DNA of 39,890 nucleotides, from contig UQEU01000013.1 in NCBI GenBank assembly GCA_900540085.1, positions 1-39,890 on the forward strand, written 5' to 3'. Positions 25,587-34,373 of the stretch are shown piece after piece; position 1 is the stretch's first letter, and each line of letters begins with the position of its first letter. The notes beneath the pieces were generated by a model that worked only from the letters and a program-made list of their open reading frames with translations, was not told the origin of the DNA and ran no database searches. The position numbers were made by a program, and so were the translations under genes. This DNA comes from an uncultured Eubacteriales bacterium. GTDB taxonomy: Bacteria; Bacillota; Clostridia; Oscillospirales; Acutalibacteraceae.

Positions 25587-26861
25587 TCATTTATTCAAAT
25601 TATCCAAAGTTAAAAATTTTTTCCAAAAAAATGCACATATAAAAGTAACTATAACAGCAATGGCTGAAATTACAAGCCACATTATAATTAAAGAATTCCA
25701 ATTTGAATTTGTCTTTTCTAAAAGCAGACCTGCAAAATAATTTAAAACACCGCATCCTATATATGCAGTAGAATTCAAAATACCCGAAACGGTACTTACT
25801 CTTCCGTACTTACTGAAATATAAAGGAATCATCGTAATTATCATTACATTTATTGCAAACATACAATTTACAGCTGTTGCCAAACAAATCATAGTCAATA
25901 TTATATTTTTTGTACCAAAAATAAACAAAATCAAGAGTGCAACAAAAGAAATGAAGAAAAACACAGTTGAAGTATGCAATTCATTTTTCAATTTTTTATT
26001 CAAAGTCCTTGCAAAATATGCACCCGTTACATTTATTATCGGCAAAAACATTGTGATAAAAACAGAAATATTTGTTGTAACGCTGAAATTATTATTTAAG
26101 AAAACAGGTATCCATTGAGTTACACTGTCTTTTAATGCACCTTGAATTATTATAGATATCAGTAAAAAGAATATCCCACACGAAAACAGGACAGAAAAAA
26201 GTTTCTTAACAGAAATTTTTGAAACAATATTTTCATCATCAATATCGTCTGACTGTAACACGGGTTTTAATATTTTAAAAACTCTGTCTGTACCTAAAAT
26301 CCAAACAAATGAACAAATAAGAACAAAAATACCAAAAGTTAAAAATACAAATTTCCAATCCAAAAACAGCATAGTAACAAGACTTATGCCATAACTCGCC
26401 AAAGTGCCGAGAGGTACTGTTGTAGCTATATCTATACCGAACTTTTCTTTTTCATTTTTTTCAAAATATTCTCCTGCTATACGCAAAATAGGAGACCATA
26501 CCATAGACTGTACGGCACCGTTTAAAGCCCACAAAAACAAAATCATATAATAATTTTGATATAAAAAGAAAATAGCAATATTGCTTAGCCCCGAAATCAT
26601 CACGCCGTAAAAAATCATTTTCTGCGGAGAATATCTGTCGCCTAAACTTCCGCTTACTATTTGCCCCAAACCGTAAAAAATAAAAAACGCCGACGAAACA
26701 GATGCTATCTGCGTTTCAGAAAACAGACCGCTTGCACTTAATTCAGGCATTACGGCAGAATAATTCAAACGACAAATATATGTTGAAAAGTATGCAATCC
26801 AACATAAAGCAAACAATTCGTCACCGTTTTTATTTTTATATCCAAATTGTATTTTTTTCAT
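25587..26861 (-). CDS. MFS transporter, organophosphate:phosphate antiporter (OPA)-like
   Basis: This protein of about 424 residues has 12 predicted helices. The N-terminal YICRLNYSAVMPEL and SSAFFIFYGLGQIVSGSLGDRYSPQKM blocks resemble the GlpT/UhpT (OPA) branch of MFS carriers, which exchange sugar or glycerol phosphates for phosphate. ATG 26861 is chosen because GGAG lies 4 nt upstream; the frame to 26921 covers the promoter. It is divergent from a phosphodiesterase-type gene across 110 bp with interlocked promoters. This supports an organophosphate uptake role. The transported substrate is inferred, not shown. Confidence 0.8.
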   Translation of the reverse strand: MKKIQFGYKNKNGDELFALCWIAYFSTYICRLNYSAVMPELSASGLFSETQIASVSSAFFIFYGLGQIVSGSLGDRYSPQKMIFYGVMISGLSNIAIFFLYQNYYMILFLWALNGAVQSMVWSPILRIAGEYFEKNEKEKFGIDIATTVPLGTLASYGISLVTMLFLDWKFVFLTFGIFVLICSFVWILGTDRVFKILKPVLQSDDIDDENIVSKISVKKLFSVLFSCGIFFLLISIIIQGALKDSVTQWIPVFLNNNFSVTTNISVFITMFLPIINVTGAYFARTLNKKLKNELHTSTVFFFISFVALLILFIFGTKNIILTMICLATAVNCMFAINVMIITMIPLYFSKYGRVSTVSGILNSTAYIGCGVLNYFAGLLLEKTNSNWNSLIIMWLVISAIAVIVTFICAFFWKKFLTLDNLNK

Positions 26862-26888
26862 AACACTCCACCCTAAAACAATTAAATA

Positions 26889-26938
26889 TTGACTAAATAA
26901 AACGATTTTATTATAATGCAAATAACGATGGTTGTTAA
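26889..26938. promoter_or_regulatory. Interlocked divergent promoters sharing an ATTATAAT core
   Basis: Plus strand: TTGACT (26889-26894), 17 nt, TATAAT (26912-26917), reading toward the phosphodiesterase gene. Minus strand: TTAACA (26938-26933), 17 nt, TATAAT (26915-26910), reading toward the transporter. The two -10 boxes overlap in the octamer ATTATAAT (26910-26917), so only one can be occupied at a time. Confidence 0.7.
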
Positions 26939-26971
26939 TATGATTATTTTAATAATAAGGAGTAACAAATT

Positions 26972-27865
26972 ATGAATTTCAAAAAAAACATCAAATACCG
27001 TAAAATGATTGACAAACTAAAAATATTCGATAATAAAATACAGACCGCTATCCCTCAAACCAAAGTTTCAAACATTGTTCAAACACATTTAAACTCAGAT
27101 AACGGCAGAACAAAACGGGTTTTAATTTACGGATTTGACGGTGCGAGAGCAGACAGTATGCAATACATTATCCCAAGCAAAGACGAAAGTTACAAAGGCT
27201 ATAACTGTAAAAGTCCATACAGTGCAATAACATATCTAAAAGACTGCGGAGGTTTGTATTTAAGTTATGCAGGCGGAAACAAGCAGGAGCCTTTTACATT
27301 GCAGGAAACGAGTACTGCTCAAGGTTGGGCATCTGTTTTAACAGGAAAATGGGGATATGAAAACGGAGTTATAAAACATACGGTAAAAAATGACTCTTGT
27401 CCTACCATACTTCTAAATTCGGCTAAAAACGGCTTATCTTCGTGTTTCTATGCCATTTGGCCCGACCATTTTACCATAACATATAAAAATGAAATTAAAT
27501 ACGCAAAAGAAAACAATCTTCCTCTCAAATTTAAACAATTTGAAAATGAAGAAGATATGCAAAAATCTCTCAAAGAAGCAATTTATAATAACATAAAAAT
27601 CATTTTTGCAATAAATGAATTCCCTGATTATAACGGACACAAAAGCGGTTTTGACAACAATAATTCTCACTATGCAGCAGGTATTACAAACGCTGACAGA
27701 TATGCTTTTGAATTAATTGAAACAATAAAAAACAGACCTGAATATATAAATGAAGACTGGCTAATTCTCATCACATCCGATCACGGAGGACACGGAAAAA
27801 TGCATGGCACCCAGCAAGAGACAGACCGTATGACTTTCATTGCGTGCAATAAAAAACTATTATAA
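26972..27865 (+). CDS. Type I phosphodiesterase/nucleotide pyrophosphatase-like protein
   Basis: This 297-residue alkaline-phosphatase-superfamily enzyme has a metal site beginning IYGFDGARADSMQY (Asp) near residue 50. A nucleophile segment, ETSTAQGWASVLTG, follows near 112-125, and a final metal site ITSDHGGHGK lies near 272. This order fits the NPP family (PF01663), which cleaves phosphodiester or pyrophosphate bonds. It has no signal peptide, so it is presumably cytoplasmic and acts on an imported compound. The divergent OPA-like transporter suggests the two handle the same organophosphate. Start: ATG with AAGGAG 8 nt upstream. It is slightly short for the family but appears complete. Confidence 0.8.
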   Translation: MNFKKNIKYRKMIDKLKIFDNKIQTAIPQTKVSNIVQTHLNSDNGRTKRVLIYGFDGARADSMQYIIPSKDESYKGYNCKSPYSAITYLKDCGGLYLSYAGGNKQEPFTLQETSTAQGWASVLTGKWGYENGVIKHTVKNDSCPTILLNSAKNGLSSCFYAIWPDHFTITYKNEIKYAKENNLPLKFKQFENEEDMQKSLKEAIYNNIKIIFAINEFPDYNGHKSGFDNNNSHYAAGITNADRYAFELIETIKNRPEYINEDWLILITSDHGGHGKMHGTQQETDRMTFIACNKKLL

Positions 27866-27897
27866 AATCAATAAATATTTAATTAAAAAATAAAAAC

Positions 27898-27946
27898 AAC
27901 CGAGTAATGATATATGAATTTCAAATCTCATAATCTTTACTCGGTT
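27898..27946. terminator. Bidirectional terminator
   Basis: A 10-bp perfect stem, AACCGAGTAA/TTACTCGGTT, has a 29-nt loop, an A run before it and T-rich sequence after. It separates the convergent phosphodiesterase and PPC genes. Confidence 0.75.
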
Positions 27947-27969
27947 ATTTTCATTTAATATTTATATAA

Positions 27970-28389
27970 TCAAAATTTAAAAAGATTAAGTCCGACTTCT
28001 TCGCTGTACTCTCTGTCAATGCATCCGTCAACAATGTTAATAACAAGTTCGCAAGTTGCACTTACTTTTGCACTGTTCAAATGGCCGCCGAAAACTTCGC
28101 CCTTTTCATTTCCTGCGCTCATATGCAAATGACTGTAAAATTCATTATTCATAGTATTTACAGTACCGTTTAAAGACACTATCTCAAAGTCGCCTTTAAA
28201 AGTATTTGACAGATATTTTTTCTCTTGCGTCTTAAAAACTCCGACAGTAAATTCATTTACTGCACCCAAAGCCTGTACACTTGCAAGTTTAATATTTTCC
28301 TGCAAAGAAATATTTTTAAGTTGGTCTAAAATTTCTTCGCCTCTGTCTATTCTTGCAAAAACAGTATCTTTAAATCTTTTATATTCCAT
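27970..28389 (-). CDS. PPC/DUF296-domain protein
   Basis: This 139-residue protein consists of a single PPC domain. It has N-terminal FARIDRGEEILDQL, a central VGVFK...GDFEIVSLNGTV and the conserved histidine block HLHMSAGNEKGEVFGGHLNSA near residues 87-107, followed by ELVINIV. In plants the domain accompanies AT hooks; bacterial stand-alone versions form trimers of unknown function and may bind metal through the histidines. No AT hook is present here. It lies 23 bp downstream of pflA with no terminator between and is probably co-transcribed with it. Confidence 0.88.
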   Translation of the reverse strand: MEYKRFKDTVFARIDRGEEILDQLKNISLQENIKLASVQALGAVNEFTVGVFKTQEKKYLSNTFKGDFEIVSLNGTVNTMNNEFYSHLHMSAGNEKGEVFGGHLNSAKVSATCELVINIVDGCIDREYSEEVGLNLFKF

Positions 28390-28412
28390 AACATACCTCT
28401 GAATAAAATAAA

Positions 28413-29156
28413 TCAGTATTTATCGGTGTGCAAAATTTCATTTGCTTTTTTAACTAAATCTTCTGACGGCGGTTTAATTCCGTCAAGTCTGTACGGTATC
28501 TTCAAATTATCCCACTTGAATTTACCAAGCGTATGATACGGCAAAATCTCAACCTTTTCAACGTTTGACAAACCTGAAATAAAATCGTTCAATTCTTTAA
28601 GGTCATTTTCATCATCAGTCAAAGTCGGTACAAGGACATGGCGAATCCAAACGGGTTTATTTATATCGCTTAAATATTTTGCCATATCAAGTATATTTTC
28701 ATTTGGCTGAGCAGTAATTTGCTTATGCTTTTCGGAATTGATATGTTTAATATCCAAAAGTAACAAATCGGTATATTTCATCAATTCCTCAAACTTTGAA
28801 AAAAACGGTTCCTCTCTTGTAAAAGCATTTCCCGATGTATCTATACAGGTATTTATGCCGTTTTCTTTTGCTTTTTTAAAAAATTCAAGCAAAAAGTCAA
28901 TTTGCAAAAGCGGTTCTCCGCCGCTTACCGTAATACCACCGTTATTTTTCCAATAACTTTTATATCTCATAGCCTTTTTTAAAAGGTCATCTGCACTTAT
29001 CAATTCTCCGTCGTCAATTTTCCAAGTATCCGGATTATGACAATATGCACAACGCATTTTGCATCCCTGCAAAAAAACTATAAAACGAACACCGGGGCCG
29101 TCAACAGAGCCGAAACTTTCTATTGAGTGAACTCGTCCTAAAACAGAATTTTCCAT
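28413..29156 (-). CDS. pflA: Pyruvate formate-lyase activating enzyme (radical SAM)
   Basis: This 247-residue radical SAM enzyme installs the glycyl radical on PFL. The 4Fe-4S motif is CKMRCAYC (Cys 32, 36, 39), followed by HNPDTW. The SAM-binding GGITVSGGEPLLQ and the later DTSGN and LLLDIKH segments are intact. ATG 29156 has GGTGA 4 nt upstream. The longer frame to 29204 would run through the pflB terminator hairpin, so it is rejected. It follows pflB, separated by that hairpin, an arrangement that would lower activase expression relative to PFL. Confidence 0.96.
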   Translation of the reverse strand: MENSVLGRVHSIESFGSVDGPGVRFIVFLQGCKMRCAYCHNPDTWKIDDGELISADDLLKKAMRYKSYWKNNGGITVSGGEPLLQIDFLLEFFKKAKENGINTCIDTSGNAFTREEPFFSKFEELMKYTDLLLLDIKHINSEKHKQITAQPNENILDMAKYLSDINKPVWIRHVLVPTLTDDENDLKELNDFISGLSNVEKVEILPYHTLGKFKWDNLKIPYRLDGIKPPSEDLVKKANEILHTDKY

Positions 29157-29182
29157 AAAATCACCATATTTAACAAAAAAAC

Positions 29183-29202
29183 GGCGGGTATATAAACCCG
29201 CC
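29183..29202 (-). terminator. pflB-pflA intergenic terminator
   Basis: On the minus strand, stem GGCGGGT/ACCCGCC has a 6-nt loop and is followed by G and seven T. It lies between pflB and pflA and probably acts as a partial terminator that lets some transcripts continue into pflA. Confidence 0.8.
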
Positions 29203-29222
29203 ATTTAATTTTTATTTATGCC

Positions 29223-31472
29223 TTACATTGAAGCGTGGCAAGTTCTTGAAATAACATCTAATTGTTGTTCTCTTGTAAGGTCGATGAACTTAACTGCATA
29301 ACCTGAAACACGAATTGTAAAGTTTGCATATTCTTCTTTTTCCGGATGTTCCATAGCGTCAATAAGTTTTTCTTTACCGAATACATTTACATTGAGGTGA
29401 TGAGCACCTTGTGCAAAGTAACCGTCAAGAACATTTACAAGATTGTCAACTCTTTCGTCTTCACTGTGGCCGAGAGCGTCAGGGTTGATTGTCTGTGTAT
29501 TTGAAATACCATCAAGAGCATATTCATACGGAAGTTTTGCAACAGAGTTAAGTGAAGCAAGAAGTCCGTTTTGTTCTGCACCGTAACTTGGGTTTGCACC
29601 GGGAGAAAGAGGAGCGCCTGCTTTTCTTCCGTCCGGAAGGCTGCCTGTTGCTTTACCGTAAACTACATTTGATGTAATTGTAAGGATAGAAGTTGTAGGT
29701 TCAGAATCTCTGTATGTGTGATGCTTTTTAATCTTGTTGAGAAACTCTTTAAGAAGCCATACAGCAATATCGTCTGCTCTGTCGTCATCATTACCGTATC
29801 TTGGGAAGTCGCCTTCAACTTCGTAGTCAACAACAATACCGTTTTCATCACGGATTGTCTTAACTTTTGCATATTTAATAGCAGAAAGTGAGTCAACAAC
29901 ATGAGAGAAACCTGCAATACCTGTTGCAAATGTTCTTCTTACATCTGTATCAATAAGTGCCATTTCAGCAGCTTCATAGTAATACTTGTCATGCATATAT
30001 TGAATGAGGTTGAGAGTGTTAACATAAATATCAGCAAGCCAATCCATCATTGCATCATATCTTTCCATTACTTCATCATAATCAAGATATTCTGAAGTGA
30101 TAGGTCTGTATTTAGGTCCAACTTGGTCTTTGCTCTTTTCGTCGATACCGCCGTTGATAGCGTAGTTAAGACACTTTGCAAGGTTTGCTCTTGCACCGAA
30201 GAACTGCATTTCTTTACCTGTTTGTGTAGCAGAAACACAGCAGCAAATAGCATAGTCGTCGCCCCATACAACACGCATAACATCGTCGTTTTCGTACTGG
30301 ATTGAACTTGTATCAACAGAAATTTTTGCAGCGTATTTTCTGAAGTTTTCAGGAAGTCTTTCTGAATATAGAACTGTAAGGTTCGGTTCAGGTGACGGTC
30401 CCATATTTTCAAGAGTATGAAGGAAACGGAAGTCGTTCTTTGTAACAAGTGAACGGCCGTCAATTCCGAGACCTGCAACTGAAAGAGTAGCCCAAACCGG
30501 ATCGCCTGAGAAGAGTTGGTTGTATGAAGGAATTCTTGCGAATTTAACCATTCTGAATTTCATAACCATATGGTCGATGAGTTCCTGTGCCTCAGCTTCT
30601 GTGAGTGTGCCTTCTTTCAAGTCTCTTTCAATATAAATATCAAGGAAAGCTGAAATTCTGCCTACGCTCATTGCAGCACCGTTTTGAGTTTTGATAGCTG
30701 CAAGATAACCGAAGTAAAGCCATTGACAAGCTTCTTTAGCATTTGTAGCAGGTTTTGAAATATCAAATCCGTAAATTTCAGCCATCTTTTTCATTTGACC
30801 GAGTGCTCTGTATTGGTCTGTGATTTCTTCACGAAGTCTGATAACATCGTCTTTCATAGAACCTGAACCGCAGTTAGCATAGTCTTTTGCTTTTTCTTCC
30901 ATAAGGTAGTCAATACCGTAAAGAGCAACACGACGATAGTCGCCTACAATTCTGCCTCTGCCGTATGTGTCAGGAAGACCTGTAATGATTTTGTTGTGAC
31001 GAGCTTTTCTGATTTCAGGTGTGTAAACATCGAATACGCCCTGATTGTGAGTTTTGTGATAGTCAGTAAAGATTTTGTGAAGTTCAGCACTTGGCTCATA
31101 GCCGTATGTTTTGCATGCTTCTTCAGCCATCTTGATGCCGCCGAAAGGCATAAATGCACGCTTCAAAGGTTTGTCAGTTTGAAGACCGACAACTTTTTCA
31201 AGGTCTTTAAGTTCTTCACTGATGTATCCTGCTTTATGTGAAGTAAGAGTTGAAACAACATCGGTGTCCATATCGAGAACGCCACCCTTTGCTCTCTCTT
31301 CTTTTTGAAGTGCTGAAAGAGCACCCCAAAGTTTGTTTGTTGCGTCAGTAGGAGCTTCAAGGAATGAAGCGTCGCCTGTGTATTCAGTATAGTTGTCCTG
31401 AATGAATTGACGAGTATTGATTTCTTCTTTCCAGAGATGACCTTTAAAGCCTCTCCAAGCATCATTTGCCAT
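29223..31472 (-). CDS. pflB: Formate acetyltransferase (pyruvate formate-lyase)
   Basis: This 749-residue glycyl-radical enzyme converts pyruvate and CoA to acetyl-CoA and formate in the cytoplasm. The catalytic cysteine pair lies in DYAICCCVSATQTGKEMQ near residue 411, as three consecutive Cys. The radical glycine is Gly724 in IRVSGYAVKFIDLTREQQ near the C terminus. Length matches the family. GGAGG lies 8 nt before the ATG. A strong promoter lies about 160 bp upstream with a repeat-rich leader between. It is co-directional with pflA. Confidence 0.98.
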   Translation of the reverse strand: MANDAWRGFKGHLWKEEINTRQFIQDNYTEYTGDASFLEAPTDATNKLWGALSALQKEERAKGGVLDMDTDVVSTLTSHKAGYISEELKDLEKVVGLQTDKPLKRAFMPFGGIKMAEEACKTYGYEPSAELHKIFTDYHKTHNQGVFDVYTPEIRKARHNKIITGLPDTYGRGRIVGDYRRVALYGIDYLMEEKAKDYANCGSGSMKDDVIRLREEITDQYRALGQMKKMAEIYGFDISKPATNAKEACQWLYFGYLAAIKTQNGAAMSVGRISAFLDIYIERDLKEGTLTEAEAQELIDHMVMKFRMVKFARIPSYNQLFSGDPVWATLSVAGLGIDGRSLVTKNDFRFLHTLENMGPSPEPNLTVLYSERLPENFRKYAAKISVDTSSIQYENDDVMRVVWGDDYAICCCVSATQTGKEMQFFGARANLAKCLNYAINGGIDEKSKDQVGPKYRPITSEYLDYDEVMERYDAMMDWLADIYVNTLNLIQYMHDKYYYEAAEMALIDTDVRRTFATGIAGFSHVVDSLSAIKYAKVKTIRDENGIVVDYEVEGDFPRYGNDDDRADDIAVWLLKEFLNKIKKHHTYRDSEPTTSILTITSNVVYGKATGSLPDGRKAGAPLSPGANPSYGAEQNGLLASLNSVAKLPYEYALDGISNTQTINPDALGHSEDERVDNLVNVLDGYFAQGAHHLNVNVFGKEKLIDAMEHPEKEEYANFTIRVSGYAVKFIDLTREQQLDVISRTCHASM

Positions 31473-31552
31473 ATATGTTTCCTCCTTAGAGATAATAAAT
31501 TTAATAAAAGCGAAAAAGATGTAAATTGTCTCAACCGTCAGCAGAAGAACAA

Positions 31553-31599
31553 TTGTAAAAATATTACAACTTAACTAATGTAAAAATACCACTTAACTA
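31553..31599 (-). repeat. Two tandem direct repeats and a dyad in the pflB leader
   Basis: Two near-identical units, 31554-31577 and 31579-31599, each contain GTAAAAATA followed by CTTAACTA. The first contains a perfect dyad, TTGTAA-N5-TTACAA (31553-31569). The array is flanked by an inverted pair based on AAAAGCGAAAA (near 31507-31519 and 31610-31621) that could close the leader into one large stem. All of it lies between the pflB promoter and its ribosome site. Confidence 0.75.
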
Positions 31600-31631
31600 C
31601 TAAAACTGGACATTTTCGCTTTTTCAGTGCG

Positions 31632-31660
31632 ATTATACCACTATATATAGAATAATACAA
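31632..31660 (-). promoter_or_regulatory. pflB promoter
   Basis: Minus-strand TTGTAT (31660-31655), a 17-nt spacer and TATAAT (31637-31632) are present. The predicted start near 31625 gives a leader of about 150 nt. Confidence 0.75.
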
Positions 31661-31727
31661 GTGAATTTTTTATTGCCGATATAAAAAAATTTACTGTATT
31701 TTATACTTTTTTTGTTAAAAATCTACA

Positions 31728-31755
31728 TTGACCATGATTATGTTTTGAGTATAAT
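31728..31755 (+). promoter_or_regulatory. Promoter of the two-TM protein/YhgE operon
   Basis: TTGACC (31728-31733), a 16-nt spacer and TATAAT (31750-31755) lie 33 bp before the ATG at 31789. Confidence 0.7.
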
Positions 31756-31788
31756 TACAATATACAAATAGTGATACGAGGTGCTTAT

Positions 31789-32160
31789 ATGAACAAATCG
31801 GACGATGAAAAATCAGTTTATATAAAATTACTTAACAGTTACAAAAATTTTAGGGAAAGTTACCCAAAACTTATCAAAAGCGGTTTTTTAGCAATCATAA
31901 TCATTCCAATAATATTTTTACTTTTAATGTTCAGTTTAGACACAAAAATAGTTTTTCTTATTCTTTGGATAGTCTCTATCATAATTTGTGCAATATTCAT
32001 TATTATAATTGAATACACTGACTATCATTACAGGGAGATACTGAACATTCCTTCCGATAAAAATTCAGACGAATTTCTAAAAGAAAAAATCAGCGAAATG
32101 GAAAAAGAAGAAAACAAGCAAGGTTTTAAGGAGACAAATAAAAATGAAAAAGGCCTTTAA
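31789..32160 (+). CDS. Small two-TM membrane protein
   Basis: This 123-residue protein has a short charged N terminus, two hydrophobic helices (about residues 33-53 and 57-81) and a lysine/glutamate-rich cytoplasmic tail. I choose ATG 31789 because GAGGTG lies 5 nt upstream; a GTG at 31771 has no ribosome site. It overlaps the start of the YhgE-type gene by 17 bp and shares its promoter, so it is probably an accessory subunit or modulator. I recognise no family. Confidence 0.72.
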   Translation: MNKSDDEKSVYIKLLNSYKNFRESYPKLIKSGFLAIIIIPIIFLLLMFSLDTKIVFLILWIVSIIICAIFIIIIEYTDYHYREILNIPSDKNSDEFLKEKISEMEKEENKQGFKETNKNEKGL

Positions 32161-34291
32161 AATATTTTTAAGAGATATTAAGCGTGTAGGAAAAAATGCA
32201 CTCGCAATGATTATCGCAGTCGGCATCAGCGTTATTCCTGCAATGTACGCATGGTTTAACATTGCGGCAAACTGGGACCCTTACGGAAGCACGAACGGAA
32301 TAAGTGTAGCCGTCGCAAACTGCGACAACGGTTACAATTTGACAGATACTATGAGTATCACAATAGGAGACCAAATTGTTGAAAATCTGAAAGCGAACAA
32401 CCAAATAGGTTGGAAATTCGTCAGCAAAGACGACGCGCTTAACGGTACTGAAAGCGGAAAATACTATGCAAGTGTAATCATACCCGAAGACTTCAGCAAA
32501 AATATCATAAGTTTTTTAAGCGATGATATTCAAACGCCTAAAATAGAATACTATGTAAATGAAAAGAAAAATGCAATCGCACCGAAAATCACAGACAAAT
32601 GTGTAGAAACCATACAATCACAGGTAAACGAAACATTTATAGACACAGTTGCAAAAACCGTTGCAAACATTTTAAACGAAGCAACTAACGACGGAAAAAA
32701 TCCTATTGAAACGCTGAAAAACTCATTAGGCAACGCTTCAAATGATTTGGCAATTATGAAAAGCGGTATAATTTCACTTGAGCAAACGACGGAATCGCTC
32801 AGCAGTCTTTCAAAAAATGTACAAACGCTTTTACCGCAGGCATCAGGTTTGGCAAGCGAGACTTCTTCTGCCGTAACAGACTTGCAAACCGTAATCTTAT
32901 ATACTAAAGACTCTACACAACAGGTAACGGAATCGTCTGCAAAACTTTTAGACAATATAAATGCAAAGGCAGAAAGCATTAAATTTTCCGTTTCGGAACT
33001 TGAAGAGCTTGCTCAAAAAAATAATTTGGCTGCATACGAAAAAATCAATTCAATCGCCGACAAAGTGGAAAATATAGTTTCAACAGAAGTCAAAATTTCT
33101 CAAATAATTCACTCATTAACAGACAATATAAAATTACCCGACAACATTCAAAACAGTATAGATAAATTTGATAAAAATATAAATAACCACAGAAAACTGT
33201 TGAGCGATTTGAGAGAATTTGCATCTGAAATTAAAGAAGGTAATTTTTCTAAAGGAACGGCTGAAAAAATAAATAAAGCAATATCTAAAATGCAAAATGA
33301 AATAGGCGAATTTGACGCCGCTTTTTCAACAAAAATAAAACCGTCTGTTGATAAAACATTTTCATCTTTCTACTCCGTTTTAGGAAAGACGGCAGGCATA
33401 CTTGACTCACTTGCACAAAACAAAGATATTCAAAACACACTGACTTCTGCCGACAAAGCATCACAATCAGGCAACAATTCTTTACAAAACGCAGAGGCAC
33501 TGCTTACACTTTTGCAAAATAAAATCGACTCATTGATTTCGGATTTAGATAAATTATCCAACAGTGAAATAGCAAAAAAAATATCGTCAGCAATTCAAAA
33601 CGACCCCGATTCAGTAGGAAAATTCATCTCCTCCCCTACAGAAATAGAAATCAACTCACTCTACCCTATTGAGAACTACGGTTCTGCAATGACTCCTTTT
33701 TATTCTGTGCTTGCGATTTGGGTTGGTTGTATAGTTTTGGTTGCCATACTGAAAGTTGATGTCGACGAAGACGACAAAATTAAAGCAATCAAACCGAGAG
33801 AAGCATACTTGGGCAGATACCTGTACTTTATGATGTTGTCGCTCATTCAAACGACAGTAATTTGTCTCGGAGATTTATATTTCCTTCAAATACAATGTCC
33901 AAATCCATTCTTATTTGTTTTGGCAGGCTGGATAATCAGCATAGTATTTTCAAATATAGTTTACACTCTAACGGTATCTTTCGGAGATATAGGTAAGGCT
34001 CTTGCAGTAATATTGCTTGTACTTCAAATTGCCGGATCGGGCGGTACATTCCCGATAGAAGTAACTCCTGAATTTTTCCAAGGACTGTATCACTTCCTGC
34101 CTTTCACTTACGCAATAGATGCAATGCGTGAAACAATCGGCGGACTTTACGGAAATAACTACGCACTGTGTCTGTTAAAATTGTTTGCTTTTGTTCCTCT
34201 GTCACTTTGTTTGGGACTGTTTTTGAGAAATCCTCTCATCAAGTTCAAAAACTTCTTCAGAGATAAAGTAGAAAGCACTCATATAATGTAA
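32144..34291 (+). CDS. YhgE/Pip-family membrane protein
   Basis: This 715-residue protein opens with the family hallmark: KIFLRDIKR, a transmembrane helix, then MYAWFNIAANWDPYG and a VAVANCDNGYNL strand. A long extracellular, largely helical, Ser/Lys-rich region (about 150-490) follows. Its several-fold coiled-coil character resembles methyl-accepting or ESX-linked YhgE proteins. The C-terminal ABC-2-like block of about five helices (530-700) ends the protein. YhgE/Pip homologues serve as phage receptors or secretion and export partners; the role here is unknown. AAGGAG precedes the ATG. No ATPase partner is adjacent. Confidence 0.88.
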   Translation: MKKAFKIFLRDIKRVGKNALAMIIAVGISVIPAMYAWFNIAANWDPYGSTNGISVAVANCDNGYNLTDTMSITIGDQIVENLKANNQIGWKFVSKDDALNGTESGKYYASVIIPEDFSKNIISFLSDDIQTPKIEYYVNEKKNAIAPKITDKCVETIQSQVNETFIDTVAKTVANILNEATNDGKNPIETLKNSLGNASNDLAIMKSGIISLEQTTESLSSLSKNVQTLLPQASGLASETSSAVTDLQTVILYTKDSTQQVTESSAKLLDNINAKAESIKFSVSELEELAQKNNLAAYEKINSIADKVENIVSTEVKISQIIHSLTDNIKLPDNIQNSIDKFDKNINNHRKLLSDLREFASEIKEGNFSKGTAEKINKAISKMQNEIGEFDAAFSTKIKPSVDKTFSSFYSVLGKTAGILDSLAQNKDIQNTLTSADKASQSGNNSLQNAEALLTLLQNKIDSLISDLDKLSNSEIAKKISSAIQNDPDSVGKFISSPTEIEINSLYPIENYGSAMTPFYSVLAIWVGCIVLVAILKVDVDEDDKIKAIKPREAYLGRYLYFMMLSLIQTTVICLGDLYFLQIQCPNPFLFVLAGWIISIVFSNIVYTLTVSFGDIGKALAVILLVLQIAGSGGTFPIEVTPEFFQGLYHFLPFTYAIDAMRETIGGLYGNNYALCLLKLFAFVPLSLCLGLFLRNPLIKFKNFFRDKVESTHIM

Positions 34292-34332
34292 TAAGTATAA
34301 ATAAGATAAAATAGCACAGATACCAAAAACAA

Positions 34333-34361
34333 TTGACTTTTAATGATATCTGTGCTATTAT
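34333..34361 (+). promoter_or_regulatory. tRNA-Leu promoter inside a hairpin
   Basis: TTGACT (34333-34338), 17 nt and TATTAT (34356-34361) place the start about 6 nt before the tRNA. The -10 region overlaps the right arm of an inverted repeat (arms 34311-34322 and 34347-34358, ATAGCACAGATA/TATCTGTGCTAT) that may also end the YhgE transcript. Confidence 0.75.
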
Positions 34362-34373
34362 CTAACTTGTTTC

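Noticed and set aside
28413..29156. PflA as a possible RiPP maturase for the 33-residue peptide
   Set aside because: It is a standard PFL activase by length and motifs, sits beside pflB, lies 15 kb from the peptide gene, and lacks a SPASM or peptide-binding domain.
29157..29204. Longer N terminus for the PFL activase
   Set aside because: It would place codons inside the pflB terminator hairpin and lacks a ribosome site. ATG 29156 has both correct spacing and the usual family N terminus.
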